Shown here one piece after another: positions 37,134-46,135 of a stretch of DNA of 64,000 nucleotides (its first letter is position 1; every line of letters starts with the position of its first letter). This stretch comes from Sneathiella sp. HT1-7 (GTDB lineage: Bacteria > Pseudomonadota > Alphaproteobacteria > Sneathiellales > Sneathiellaceae), in NCBI RefSeq assembly GCF_020731145.1, contig NZ_JAJFZN010000002.1, positions 806,001-870,000 on the forward strand, in the 5' to 3' direction. The notes beneath the pieces are model-generated. The model had not been told where the DNA came from and ran no database searches. It saw only the letters and a program-made list of their open reading frames with translations. The translations under genes were made by a program, and so were the position numbers.

Positions 37134-38438
37134 TTAAGTGCCTGTGGGTTTGGCGGGTTTCGAAGAAGAAGACATCTTCATCGGCTGATGTGGCTTGATG
37201 GCCGTTGCGGTCGAGCGGGAGGTCGTCACTGTGGAAATGATCTTATCAATCACATAGAAAATAAGCTCTACGCTATAGCCCGCAAGAAAAGCGATGGCGA
37301 GAGGACTGAAATTTGCGAGGCTGGACGAGCCGAGCTTGATCGTCGCGAAGGCGGAGGTGTTAGAGGTGAGGGAATAGAGCTTGCTGGGTGCTTCGGTAAA
37401 AAAGAAGCTGGCCATGATTCCGGCAAGTGGGCCTTGCGTAATCCGAAGGCTGTAGTCGATATGGCTATTCATCGAAAAAGTCAGGTTTTCGATATCCTTT
37501 GGCAACTGTCGCAGAACATAGAAAGACGCCCCCAGCAGGCCGTAGAGTATCGGCAAAAAGTAAACTGAAATGGCATGCAGCACATATTGGGCGGACACAT
37601 AATGAACATGAATTTTTGATTCCGGTGACAATTCACTATAGCCCGGCTTTTCCCATGTTTGCGCGCTGAAAAAGATGATCCGTCCCCAGAAACGATTCCA
37701 GTTCTTAAGCTCAATTATCTCTGCGCTGCGCCATGCGATATATTCGTCGATCTGGCGATTGAGAGTTTGTATATCGACGGGATTTGGCGAAGTTTTCGCA
37801 GTGATACCTACAGTCGATCCAGTTGCCGCATCACTATCAGACAGGGGCTTTCCTCCTGCCTCTATTTCGTTCTTATTTGAAAGACTGTTGAGATTGCTCG
37901 ACCGATTAGTGCCATTTTCATTGAATAGTTGATATTCCAGTTCATTGATCCGGTCAGACTGATATTTGATATCAAAGACAAGTGTATTCCCGATGGCCCA
38001 GAAAACCTGCAGCGCGATAAGGCTTAGCAAGGTGGTCAGCGATAGCATTTTGTAGCGAAAGGCCGATTTTCTGGAAAAGGACACATATGTACGCCCTTGC
38101 AAATATCCCCAGATGCCTGAGCGCAAACCGCGCATGTCATGGGTTGCGCGGACACTATCGATGGTAATCGGACTTAGCGTGCGCGAGAGGGTCTCGTAGG
38201 CGTGCCAGAAGCTATTGATAACATCAGATGTGAGAATGGCTTTGTCGAAGGCGTCGCTCGTCTCCAGAATGGTTCGGGTCACGTCCTCATCAATCTCTAT
38301 GCCACGCTCAGCCGCCGTCATCATCAAGAGTTGGGAATCGACGAGGGATTTCTGCAGGATGGTTGAGGCGAGGGTCTGCCCCGGCGTTTCGCCATCCTGC
38401 GACTCATCCGCTGCTGAATTTTTTGAGAAATGACCCAT
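37134..38438 (-). CDS. unknown integral membrane protein
   Basis: I do not recognise this 434-residue protein. It has no cleavable signal. A soluble N-terminal region of about 120 residues (helical, acidic) is followed by a membrane segment near residues 131-155 (LLSLIALQVFWAIGNTLVF), a probably periplasmic, Ser/Asn-rich region, a second segment near 290-315 (YFLPILYGLLGASFYVL), and further hydrophobic stretches near 345 and 385-400. A short basic tail ends it. The ATG at 38438 is preceded by GGAAGGAGCG. It stands alone between tgt and an ArsC-like gene. No function can be inferred. Confidence 0.8.
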   Translation of the reverse strand: MGHFSKNSAADESQDGETPGQTLASTILQKSLVDSQLLMMTAAERGIEIDEDVTRTILETSDAFDKAILTSDVINSFWHAYETLSRTLSPITIDSVRATHDMRGLRSGIWGYLQGRTYVSFSRKSAFRYKMLSLTTLLSLIALQVFWAIGNTLVFDIKYQSDRINELEYQLFNENGTNRSSNLNSLSNKNEIEAGGKPLSDSDAATGSTVGITAKTSPNPVDIQTLNRQIDEYIAWRSAEIIELKNWNRFWGRIIFFSAQTWEKPGYSELSPESKIHVHYVSAQYVLHAISVYFLPILYGLLGASFYVLRQLPKDIENLTFSMNSHIDYSLRITQGPLAGIMASFFFTEAPSKLYSLTSNTSAFATIKLGSSSLANFSPLAIAFLAGYSVELIFYVIDKIISTVTTSRSTATAIKPHQPMKMSSSSKPAKPTGT

Positions 38439-38605
38439 TTAACGCTCCTTCCTAGCTGTGACGACAGTGAATGGCGGCCTGTGACTGAAAATCCCTGTTT
38501 TTGTGGCTTTTTAGGCGAAGAAAAAGAATTCACGCCGGAGGGTTGCCCCGCTTTGCCGTGGCACGCTACAAAGAGACCAGATCGATTTTGAGGGAGACGC
38601 GCACC

Positions 38606-38956
38606 GTGATTATGTATGGGATTAAAAACTGCGATACCTGCAGAAAAGCGCTCAAATGGCTACAGGAAGAGGGGATAGCCAGCAAGTTTCACGATTTGCG
38701 AGCTGATGGGCTGCCGCCGGATGAGCTGGCGCAGTGGCTTGCCGCAATTGATCGCAATGTCCTGATTAACAAGCGCGGAACGACATATCGTCAACTTGAC
38801 GATGCGGCGAAAGCGGCACTGGAAGGTGATGATCCATCAACGGCGATCCTCGCTCAACCGACCTTACTGAAACGACCAATTTTTTCAGATAACGGCCGAT
38901 ATCTGGTCGGCTTCAAGGAGCCAGAGAAAGAAACGCTGAAAAGCTGGGTGGATTAA
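38606..38956 (+). CDS. ArsC/Spx-family protein (YffB-like)
   Basis: A 116-residue thioredoxin-fold protein of the ArsC/Spx superfamily. MYGIKNCDTCRKALKWLQ carries a CxxC pair, and TLLKRPIF followed by LVGFKE is the conserved C-terminal segment. YffB-like members have no proven arsenate reductase activity, so redox or glutathione-linked roles are possible. GTG at 38606 is chosen because GAGGGAG lies nine bases upstream; ATG at 38612 is close by. The stop overlaps the end of the convergent PAS_5-like gene by four bases. Confidence 0.87.
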   Translation: MIMYGIKNCDTCRKALKWLQEEGIASKFHDLRADGLPPDELAQWLAAIDRNVLINKRGTTYRQLDDAAKAALEGDDPSTAILAQPTLLKRPIFSDNGRYLVGFKEPEKETLKSWVD

Positions 38957-39795
38957 TCCAACTTTTGTACATAGCAAAGAACATGATCGACATCGACCTG
39001 GTTCTCACTGAGTGGCAGGGCGATCACGCGGAGCGGAATTTCATCGAAGGTGGACGGGAAGTGTTCGGTCCCGTGGGTTGGCTTGCCTGAATTGGCGACA
39101 TCCCTTGCAAGGCCTAGGACCCAATCAACCACCATCGGTGTAAACTCAATATCCGAGGTGTATTTCTGATGTGGGTTCTCTGCCTGCGTAGCCTGCCGAA
39201 CTTCACTTGCGAAACCATTTTCCAGCTGTAGACGACCGGCGACCCGATCGCAATGAACTAAGGTACAGTTTGGCCAGTATTTTCCGATCTTGGCTGTGTC
39301 CAGCTTCCGCCAGGTTGGGTATCGATTGCCGTCGCGTATCTCCATCCAATAAGAGAGAATATCCGGGGCGGCCGGCTTTTTCTTCTGCCATCCGGAGGTG
39401 GCGGCGGGACGGGCCCAATGCGCCCGACGAGGCGGGACGGCGGAAACGGGTTTGGGCTCAACGACGACTTCCTCGGCTACAGGAGGAGATGGCTTTTTCG
39501 CCTTTACTTGTTTTTTCGGGGAGGTCGCGCGGGGTTTTGCTTTTTTGCGAGACGGCGGCGGGGTGGCCTCTTCCACTTTCTGCGTGAAAACAGCCTCGGA
39601 TGCGGATGCGGATGGGGAGGGCTTGCTGGCCTCCAATTCCTCTGAAAGTGCCTGCAAACGGTCAGTAATATCGCCGGATTTCACCTTGCGTGGCGATGCA
39701 GCTTTATCTGTAGACCGTCGTACCTTGATCCGTGACAGTGAAGCTGCGTTAAGGCCGATTTCCAGCTCCTTGTTTTCATCAATATTTTCACGCAT
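38953..39795 (-). CDS. PAS_5-like domain protein with basic/Pro-rich N-terminus
   Basis: A 280-residue cytoplasmic protein. The first 140 residues are low-complexity and Lys/Pro/Ser-rich (KKAKPRATSPKKQVKAKKPS). From about residue 145, ILSYWMEIRDGNRYPTWRKLD begins a domain resembling PAS_5 (PF07310), an alphaproteobacteria-specific family of unknown function, and PLRVIALPLSEN fits its end. It is the third gene of the parA-RHH operon, 16 bases downstream. ATG at 39795 is chosen; the frame stays open upstream into the preceding gene. The basic region could bind DNA or a partner; that is inference. Confidence 0.7.
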   Translation of the reverse strand: MRENIDENKELEIGLNAASLSRIKVRRSTDKAASPRKVKSGDITDRLQALSEELEASKPSPSASASEAVFTQKVEEATPPPSRKKAKPRATSPKKQVKAKKPSPPVAEEVVVEPKPVSAVPPRRAHWARPAATSGWQKKKPAAPDILSYWMEIRDGNRYPTWRKLDTAKIGKYWPNCTLVHCDRVAGRLQLENGFASEVRQATQAENPHQKYTSDIEFTPMVVDWVLGLARDVANSGKPTHGTEHFPSTFDEIPLRVIALPLSENQVDVDHVLCYVQKLD

Positions 39796-39811
39796 GACTG
39801 AATACTTCCAC

Positions 39812-40456
39812 TCAGAGGGACGACTTGTCCAAAACACAATTACAGGATTGCGGGAGGATCGCCGTTCCATGATTGGCGACATACTCTTCCAGAGCGGTTT
39901 CAAAGATCGACTGCGCAGACATCTGTGTATGCGCCGCGATAAGTTTGAGCTGCAAATGATCCTTGGGCGTCATGCGAACAGAAATCCGGATGCGGCCCAG
40001 GCCATCTTTCTTTAATTTTGAGACTTCTGCAGCAATTTCCTGCACCTTTTCATCCCCAATCGGCGTGATTTCCCGACGGCTAGACACTCCGTTTGTGGAG
40101 GGGCGGGAGATATTTGCCTGTTGATAGGATGGCGTGCCATTGCTGTCTGTCACGGCCTTTTTCGGCGTCGCGGTTTCCCGTGTCATGAAGGCCGGGACAC
40201 TATCGTCAGAATCGAATTCGGGTGTCTCAGTGATGGTATCGGAGATGTCCTGCTCCGGTGTATCCGATGCTTCCTGCTCTGGCTCTGTATTATGCGGTTC
40301 GGCATACTCGCGCACCCTGTCATAGATGCGAGATACATGGCTGTTGCCGTCTTTTTTGTCGTCGTCGAGAAGGTTTTTCGGCGTCAGACGCGGCGAAGCC
40401 GGGGCGGCCTTACCCTTGGAGGCAATCAATGAACTGGATAGAAAAGCAGCTTTCAT
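39812..40456 (-). CDS. protein with C-terminal ribbon-helix-helix-like domain, ParA partner candidate
   Basis: A 214-residue protein. The N-terminal 130 residues are disordered-looking and acidic (DSDDSVPAFMT, EPEQEASDTPEQD). The last 70 contain RIRISVRMTPKDHLQLKLIA, then SAQSIFETALEEYVANHG: a strand followed by two helices, as in ribbon-helix-helix proteins. Small RHH proteins often serve as the DNA-binding partner of ParA-type ATPases. It lies 34 bases downstream of the parA-like gene on the same strand. The opening residues MKAAFLSSSLIASKGK resemble a short ParA-interaction peptide, which is speculative. Confidence 0.7.
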   Translation of the reverse strand: MKAAFLSSSLIASKGKAAPASPRLTPKNLLDDDKKDGNSHVSRIYDRVREYAEPHNTEPEQEASDTPEQDISDTITETPEFDSDDSVPAFMTRETATPKKAVTDSNGTPSYQQANISRPSTNGVSSRREITPIGDEKVQEIAAEVSKLKKDGLGRIRISVRMTPKDHLQLKLIAAHTQMSAQSIFETALEEYVANHGTAILPQSCNCVLDKSSL

Positions 40457-40490
40457 GACAAATCTTCTTCTTGTAGATGGCCGTCAGATA

Positions 40491-41186
40491 TTAGTTGTAT
40501 GCCGCACGATTGCTAGCGGGAGAGGCGGAAATATGATGTGCAGTCGGCATCGCGTGGTTGGTTTCCATGCGCGATAAACGCTCATCGATATAGGCCCAGA
40601 GCTTGGTGATCTCGTCACTTGAGCGCGAACCGGGATTCAGTTCCATGGTCGTTCGGCCATCGATCATGCTGGAGGCGAAATCGACGCGCTGATGAATGAT
40701 TGCCGGAGCAAGCGTCCCATGCTGGGAAAGCGCAATTGCGGCCTCGCTGGTGATCCGGGCGCGTGGGGTTGCGCCATTGACGACGAAAATCAACGGGGTA
40801 TTCAGCCCTTCGGCCAGTTCCACTGTCGCCCCGACAGCCCGAAGGTCATGCGGACTGGGCCGGGTTGGAATGATAAGCAAGTCCGATAGCCCAATCACAT
40901 TGGCAATTGTTGAGGTGATGGCGGGCGGCGTATCAACAAACAGCAATTTGATGCCCATCTTTTTCATCCGGCCAATATCCGCCTCAAGGCGTTCTACGGT
41001 CGTCCGTGCGAACAGCGGGGTTTCCGCCTCGCGTTCGTTCCACCATTCCGACAGGCTACCCTGGGGGTCTGTATCAACAAGCGCCACTGGGCCGCCGCCG
41101 GCCATTTCGGCCTGAACAGCTAGATGTCCGGCAAGTGTAGTCTTACCTGAACCACCCTTTTGTGATGCAACTGCAATAACCTTCAT
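40491..41186 (-). CDS. orphan ParA-family ATPase
   Basis: A deviant-Walker ATPase of 231 residues. KGGSGKTT at residues 10-17 has the signature Lys. VDTDPQGSLSEWW is the Walker A' region and LLFVDTPPA the Walker B. No ParB gene or parS-like site is seen nearby, so this is not the chromosomal ParAB locus. It differs from MipZ by its shorter length. Such orphan ParAs position cargo such as chemoreceptor arrays, storage granules or flagella over the nucleoid. The two downstream genes (RHH-like and PAS_5-like) are likely partners. A 191-base gap separates its start from the end of nadK. Confidence 0.88.
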   Translation of the reverse strand: MKVIAVASQKGGSGKTTLAGHLAVQAEMAGGGPVALVDTDPQGSLSEWWNEREAETPLFARTTVERLEADIGRMKKMGIKLLFVDTPPAITSTIANVIGLSDLLIIPTRPSPHDLRAVGATVELAEGLNTPLIFVVNGATPRARITSEAAIALSQHGTLAPAIIHQRVDFASSMIDGRTTMELNPGSRSSDEITKLWAYIDERLSRMETNHAMPTAHHISASPASNRAAYN

Positions 41187-41377
41187 CAGAACTCTCCTGC
41201 ACGGTTCTTTAAAACTGGAGAGGAAGAAACCGGTTTTTACAATCGGTTTTTCGCTCCAGCTGTTGTCTCATGGAGAAAAATTACCGATTAAAAATTAAGG
41301 AAGATTTACGAACTACGCCAAATCTTAGTCAAAAATTAGTAAAATTTTATAAAGCGTTAAGGCGCACGTCTTATCCG

Positions 41378-42136
41378 TTACAGAATGAACTGTTCGTCGA
41401 GGATCCGCTTTTCCAGATTATGCTCCGGATCGAACAGGAGACGCATGGTGATATCGCGCTTTTCCTCAACGGTAACTGTTGAAACATCCCGTACCTCCAC
41501 GGCGTCCGCAACGGCACTGACCGGTCTTTTTGCGGCTTCGAGAACTTCCAACTCAATCCGCGCTTCCCGCGGGAGAATGGCGCCGCGCCACCTTCTGGGG
41601 CGAAAGGCGCTGATCGGTGTGAGGGCGAGAACACCGGCATTTACCGGCAGGATCGGGCCATGGGCGGAATAGTTATAGGCGGTGCTGCCCGCTGGCGTTG
41701 CCACCAACACTCCGTCACAGGTGAGCTCCGCGACCTTGACATGCCCATCGATTGATATGCGTATCTTAGCAGTCTGGCGGCTCTCTCGCAGCAGGGATAC
41801 TTCATTGATGGCAAGGGCTTGTGTCTCTTTCCCATGCATATCAACAGCGACCATTTGGAGGGGATGAAGCTTGGTGATTTCACCCGCCTTTAACCGTTCG
41901 ATCAGGCCTTCTTCGCGGTAGGTATTGAGTAGAAATCCGACAGTTCCCTTGTTCATGCCGTAGATGGCAAGATTGGAGTCCATAAACGCATGCATGGTTT
42001 CCAACATGAACCCGTCCCCGCCAAGAGCGACAATAATTTCAGCATCTTTGGCAGGAATATCGCCATAGCGGGCTATCAGGCTTTCGCAGGCACTTTGCGC
42101 ATCTTCCGATTCGCTCGCAGTAAAATGTATTTTCAT
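41378..42136 (-). CDS. nadK: NAD kinase
   Basis: Phosphorylates NAD to NADP. The 252 residues contain the [18 protein letters not shown] motif (GGDG), the [12 protein letters not shown] region and [17 protein letters not shown]. Length is slightly short but usual for alphaproteobacterial NadK. It starts six bases after the moaA stop on the same strand, so the two are probably co-transcribed. Confidence 0.95.
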   Translation of the reverse strand: MKIHFTASESEDAQSACESLIARYGDIPAKDAEIIVALGGDGFMLETMHAFMDSNLAIYGMNKGTVGFLLNTYREEGLIERLKAGEITKLHPLQMVAVDMHGKETQALAINEVSLLRESRQTAKIRISIDGHVKVAELTCDGVLVATPAGSTAYNYSAHGPILPVNAGVLALTPISAFRPRRWRGAILPREARIELEVLEAAKRPVSAVADAVEVRDVSTVTVEEKRDITMRLLFDPEHNLEKRILDEQFIL

Positions 42137-42142
42137 CTGCCG

Positions 42143-43141
42143 TTAGCCGCCCGTCACGCTCATATGGCGGGGAACCGCCGGGCGATCATCGGATTGCCGG
42201 TCGATAACGAAATCATGGCCCTTGGGCTTGCGACCAATGGCTTCATCAATTGCGGCGTCCAGAGCTTTAAGGCCGTTTTCGCCGCGCAGGACAGTTTTCA
42301 GGTTCGCGCTATCCTCCTGCCCGAGACACATATAGAGCATGCCAGTGCAGGTCAGACGGACCCGGTTGCAGCTTTCGCAGAAGTTATGGGTGAGCGGCGT
42401 GATAAAGCCGATCCGGCCACCGGTCTCCGCCACATCGACATAGTCAGACGGGCCGCCGGTGCGGTAGGTGGATGGCGTCAGGGTCCAACGCTCTGCGAGC
42501 TGTTTTTTCACTTGCGAGAGGGGGAGATACTGATCTGAGCGTTGTCCGTCGATAGTCCCCATGGGCATGGTCTCGATAAAGGTGATATCCATGCCCTCAT
42601 CGCCAACCCATTGGATCATATCATTGAATTCATTGTCATTAAATCCCTTGAGCGCGACCGTGTTGATCTTGATTTTAAGCCCGGCATTCTTGGCGATGCG
42701 GATACTTTCCATCACCTTTTCAAAGTTGCCCCAGCGGGTGATATCCTGAAATTGATAGGGATTAAGGGTGTCGAGTGAGACATTCAGCCGCCGCACGCCA
42801 GCATCATATAATTCCGCGGCATACTTCCCAAGCTGGCTGCCGTTGGTGGTGAGGGTCAGTTCATCCAATTCGCCACTTTTAATATAGAGGCCCAAATTTC
42901 GGAACAGCTCCATAATTCCCTTGCGGACCAGTGGCTCCCCGCCGGTAATACGGATTTTGCGCACGCCTTTGCGGATAAAGGCGGCGGAGACCATCTCCAG
43001 TTCTTCCAGGCTGAGAACGTCCTTTTTTGGCAGGAAGGTCATATTTTCCGACATGCAGTATTTGCAGCGGAAATCGCACCGATCCGTCACCGATACGCGG
43101 AGATAGTCGATTTTTCTGCCAAAGGGATCAATCACATTCAT
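42143..43141 (-). CDS. moaA: GTP 3',8-cyclase MoaA
   Basis: Radical-SAM enzyme for the first step of molybdenum cofactor synthesis. The 332 residues (from ATG at 43141) show the radical-SAM cluster [21 protein letters not shown], and the C-terminal cluster [14 protein letters not shown] with a later Cys. The protein ends in the Gly-Gly pair needed for catalysis. The frame extends 11 codons upstream, but [15 protein letters not shown] is the conserved start. No moaC or other moa gene lies nearby. Confidence 0.95.
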   Translation of the reverse strand: MNVIDPFGRKIDYLRVSVTDRCDFRCKYCMSENMTFLPKKDVLSLEELEMVSAAFIRKGVRKIRITGGEPLVRKGIMELFRNLGLYIKSGELDELTLTTNGSQLGKYAAELYDAGVRRLNVSLDTLNPYQFQDITRWGNFEKVMESIRIAKNAGLKIKINTVALKGFNDNEFNDMIQWVGDEGMDITFIETMPMGTIDGQRSDQYLPLSQVKKQLAERWTLTPSTYRTGGPSDYVDVAETGGRIGFITPLTHNFCESCNRVRLTCTGMLYMCLGQEDSANLKTVLRGENGLKALDAAIDEAIGRKPKGHDFVIDRQSDDRPAVPRHMSVTGG

Positions 43142-43232
43142 ATTCCAGTCAAGAAGAGACGCGAAGCTTCTCATCTAAAAATATATTTTTAAATATGTTT
43201 TGCAAGCAATCATGGAAAAGAAGCGATGTCGA

Positions 43233-44351
43233 CTAGGATATCTCGGCGTATCTGATTTTTCCAGACATGAAGTCTGCATTTTTAAGGGCGGCTTTGGCGG
43301 ACTCTTGTGTCAGCAGATCGTAGAAATCCATCGACACCGATTTAGCAGGCGAAAGAATGGAGGCATTTTGTTCGCGAATGGAGGCGGTAAGGTCGTAAAT
43401 TGATTTGAAAATGACCCGGTCAATGTCCAGGCTGCGGCTGGCAACGGCGAGGATCTCCGGATTGTCTGCATAGATAATATTACGGATATCATCGCTTTCA
43501 CCTTCCAAACCAAGCAGTTTTGCAAAGGAAAATTCAAATAGATCTATTTCCCCCTGATGTAGTGACTTGATCATAAAGCGAGGAGAGAGATCGCCGGACC
43601 TGTGGAGTTTTTCGACGAGGCGATAGGAGGGATCGCTATCCTTGGAGATGGCGTCGATGGTATCGTTGCGGTCATCGATATTAATCTCAAGGGCACGGAC
43701 ATCCACGTCAAAATTCTCGGCAATATACTCTCGTAAGGACATAGAGACCCAACGGTACATTTTCTCAGCGATTGGTTTGGGCAAGAAAGGTCGCTCCAGA
43801 AGTGGACGCTGATATTCTGGTATAAATTCTGACTGTTCTCCCAGATAGCTGAGCGTAAGGAGCGGCATCTGCGCGCTGTGATTCTTGAGCAGGGTGACGG
43901 TTATGTCCGGATCATTTATCTCGCAAAGCGCTGTGCAGAGATCTTCTCCAATATTGTCCCGCGCAGCAACGGCGAGCTGATGCTGATTGGAACGATGTTT
44001 GACAATATCCAGAAGATCACGCTCTGCCAGCAGGCCGCACCCCTGAAGGATCGGGAGCGCAACCTCTATCTCGTCATTGGCCAGAAACACCAGAAGGCTT
44101 TTCGGGATGTCCTCCCTAGGGGCCAATGTTTTCGCAAATTTTGCGCGGATCGATTTTTCGACATCACTGGTTATCCGACAGATGATATCGGCCATGATGT
44201 CTTTTTCAGAGTCGGAAAATTTCAGATGATCTTCAATGAGGAATTCACTGATCCGATTGTACAGGAATTCGCGCTTCTGCCGTGAGCTTGTCTCTGCTAG
44301 GTCGACAAGCATATTTAACGTTTCGATTTTTTCCTGAGCAGAAGCGGCCAT
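43233..44351 (-). CDS. DUF2336 protein (copy 1)
   Basis: A 372-residue cytoplasmic, helical protein of the alphaproteobacterial DUF2336 family. VFLANDEIEVALPILQGCGLLAERDL and the following HEAT-like repeats (HQLAVAARDNI) are typical. The whole protein is parallel to copy 2 at 46136-47287; both share FLANDEIEVA / LLANDEIEVA, EKMYRWVSMSLR / HKMFWWVSAALR and a matching C-terminal half. Function is unknown. A perfect CtrA box lies 53 bases upstream, suggesting cell-cycle or motility-linked expression. Confidence 0.85.
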   Translation of the reverse strand: MAASAQEKIETLNMLVDLAETSSRQKREFLYNRISEFLIEDHLKFSDSEKDIMADIICRITSDVEKSIRAKFAKTLAPREDIPKSLLVFLANDEIEVALPILQGCGLLAERDLLDIVKHRSNQHQLAVAARDNIGEDLCTALCEINDPDITVTLLKNHSAQMPLLTLSYLGEQSEFIPEYQRPLLERPFLPKPIAEKMYRWVSMSLREYIAENFDVDVRALEINIDDRNDTIDAISKDSDPSYRLVEKLHRSGDLSPRFMIKSLHQGEIDLFEFSFAKLLGLEGESDDIRNIIYADNPEILAVASRSLDIDRVIFKSIYDLTASIREQNASILSPAKSVSMDFYDLLTQESAKAALKNADFMSGKIRYAEIS

Positions 44352-44403
44352 AAAAACTTGTCCAAAGATTAGGATATTACAACCTTAGGATAAGTAGTTA
44401 TTG

Positions 44404-44418
44404 TTAAAACTCTGTTAA
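44404..44418 (-). promoter_or_regulatory. CtrA box (perfect) upstream of DUF2336 copy 1
   Basis: TTAAAACTCTGTTAA fits TTAA-N7-TTAA at all eight fixed positions and lies 53 bases before the ATG of the DUF2336 gene. Confidence 0.6.
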
Positions 44419-44459
44419 TTAGAGAGCTAAGATGACATATGAATCAGATAAAGAGGGGC

Positions 44460-46076
44460 TTAATGGGCGAGGGGCAGGCGAACCTTGAAGCGGCTGCCGT
44501 CTGACAAGCTGCTCTTCACTGAAATGTTCCCGCCCATGAGCCGCGCGAGTTTTAGCGAAAGCGTCAGGCCGAGGCCGACACCGTCTGTGCCTCGGCTGTA
44601 AACGCCTTCATGAGCCTGCTTAAAGGCTTCGAAGATTTTTTCCTGATCTTCCTCGGCAATGCCCGGCCCAGTATCCCAAACTGTTATGTCCACAAAGGCA
44701 TCATCAATAATGTCATATTCGATACCAATTGTACCGCCGCGCGGCGTAAATTTCACCGCATTGCCGATAATATTGACAAGAATTTGCAGGCAGCGGGTCG
44801 GATCAACCGCGAGTTTGATGTCCTCCGTGATTCGAGTGCCGATCATCTCGAGATTCTTCTCTTGCGCATGATTTTGTATCAGAACATAGGCGTCGGCCAC
44901 CATGCCGGCGAGGGGGGTAGGCACAATCTCGATCGGGATTTTATCGCTCTCGATGCGGGCGATATCCAGAATGTCTTCGATTAGGCTCAACAGATGCTTA
45001 CCGGAATTCAGGATGTCACCGACATACTCCCGGTATTTATCACTGATCGGACCAAAGGTTTCAAGGCCAATGACTTCGGCAAAACCGATAATGGCGTTGA
45101 GCGGCGTGCGCAGTTCATGACTCATATTGGCAAGGAATGTATCCTTGGCTTTTGCAGATTCTAGTGCTTTCTTAGCAGTTACTTCCAACTGCATGTTTTT
45201 CTTGGTAATTTCGTTAATCGCCTGTTCCAGGTCGGCTTTCGAGGACATAGCCTCGTCCTCCGCGAGAAGGCGCGCAGTGATATCGTCGCTCGTCCCGCGA
45301 TAGCCGACAAATCGACCTTTGTCATCGAAAACGGGAACACCGGACATATTGAAAATCTTGTAAGCGCCGCTGGTGTCCTGAATTTCAAGCGGGATCGAGC
45401 GGAATGGCACATGCTGTTTCATGGCGCTCTCGGCCCGATTACTACCATCTGCCTCCGGTTTGAACACGCCTAGATCGGCAAGGCTCTTGCCTTTCAGCAA
45501 CATCGGCGGCAGGCCCACGGCCTGTACGGCCCGGTCAGAAACAAATGTTAATTGTCCATCCGCATTTGTTTCCCAGATCCAGTCAGAGGCCGCGCGGGTA
45601 ATGTCAAGAAACCGTCGCTTTTCTTCTCTCAATTTGGCTTCCGCATTAACCTGGCGGGTGGAATTGATGAAGCTGCCGCAAATGGCGATCAATTGATCAT
45701 CGTCATCAAAAATCGGGAAATGACGGGAAAGAAAATATTCAGGTTCTTTCCCGGTCATGAGCGCGAGCTGCCGGGTTTCGGTTTCATGCGTCTCGGCGAT
45801 ACGGATGACGATGTCGAGATGATCCTGCGGCAGGGTCGGGAGGATTTTATCCTCTACTCGCTGCGCGGCACCGGGGCGAAAATGTGTACGATATCCGCTG
45901 TTGGCGTATATAACAGTCCCATCCGGGCGTGCCATATACATCGGGGGGGCTTGTTCGAAAACAGCGTCAAAAAACTCCCGGCTGATAATACCCTGCATCG
46001 ACGAGTTATCTGAGCCGTTGTTGTTTTTGGCATCGGTATGAAGCGATACAACGCTTCCTTGCCCCCGTTCCGTCAT
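44460..46076 (-). CDS. soluble PAS-PAS hybrid-type sensor histidine kinase
   Basis: A 538-residue histidine kinase without membrane segments. Two PAS domains (about residues 30-145 and 155-280) are followed by a coiled-coil linker, the HisKA motif NMSHELRTPLNAIIGF (phospho-acceptor His near residue 320), and an HATPase domain with the N box NIIGNAVKFT, DTGPGI and GVGLGLTLS. There is no receiver domain and no adjacent response regulator, so its partner must be encoded elsewhere. The PleC/DivJ-like HATPase style is common in alphaproteobacterial cell-cycle kinases. It lies between two DUF2336 genes on the same strand. Confidence 0.92.
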   Translation of the reverse strand: MTERGQGSVVSLHTDAKNNNGSDNSSMQGIISREFFDAVFEQAPPMYMARPDGTVIYANSGYRTHFRPGAAQRVEDKILPTLPQDHLDIVIRIAETHETETRQLALMTGKEPEYFLSRHFPIFDDDDQLIAICGSFINSTRQVNAEAKLREEKRRFLDITRAASDWIWETNADGQLTFVSDRAVQAVGLPPMLLKGKSLADLGVFKPEADGSNRAESAMKQHVPFRSIPLEIQDTSGAYKIFNMSGVPVFDDKGRFVGYRGTSDDITARLLAEDEAMSSKADLEQAINEITKKNMQLEVTAKKALESAKAKDTFLANMSHELRTPLNAIIGFAEVIGLETFGPISDKYREYVGDILNSGKHLLSLIEDILDIARIESDKIPIEIVPTPLAGMVADAYVLIQNHAQEKNLEMIGTRITEDIKLAVDPTRCLQILVNIIGNAVKFTPRGGTIGIEYDIIDDAFVDITVWDTGPGIAEEDQEKIFEAFKQAHEGVYSRGTDGVGLGLTLSLKLARLMGGNISVKSSLSDGSRFKVRLPLAH

Positions 46077-46135
46077 TTACTCAATACATGCAATCCGACA
46101 TGTTCCCTTGTACGCATTTACACCACACGCGAAAA

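Noticed and set aside
37077-37568. A 163-codon plus-strand frame
   Set aside because: It is antisense to the membrane-protein gene at 37134-38438, is rich in Arg and Gly as expected of a shadow frame, and has no ribosome-binding site.
41270-41482. A 70-codon plus-strand frame after the parA start
   Set aside because: It overlaps the 3' end of nadK and lacks a ribosome-binding site and any recognisable motif.
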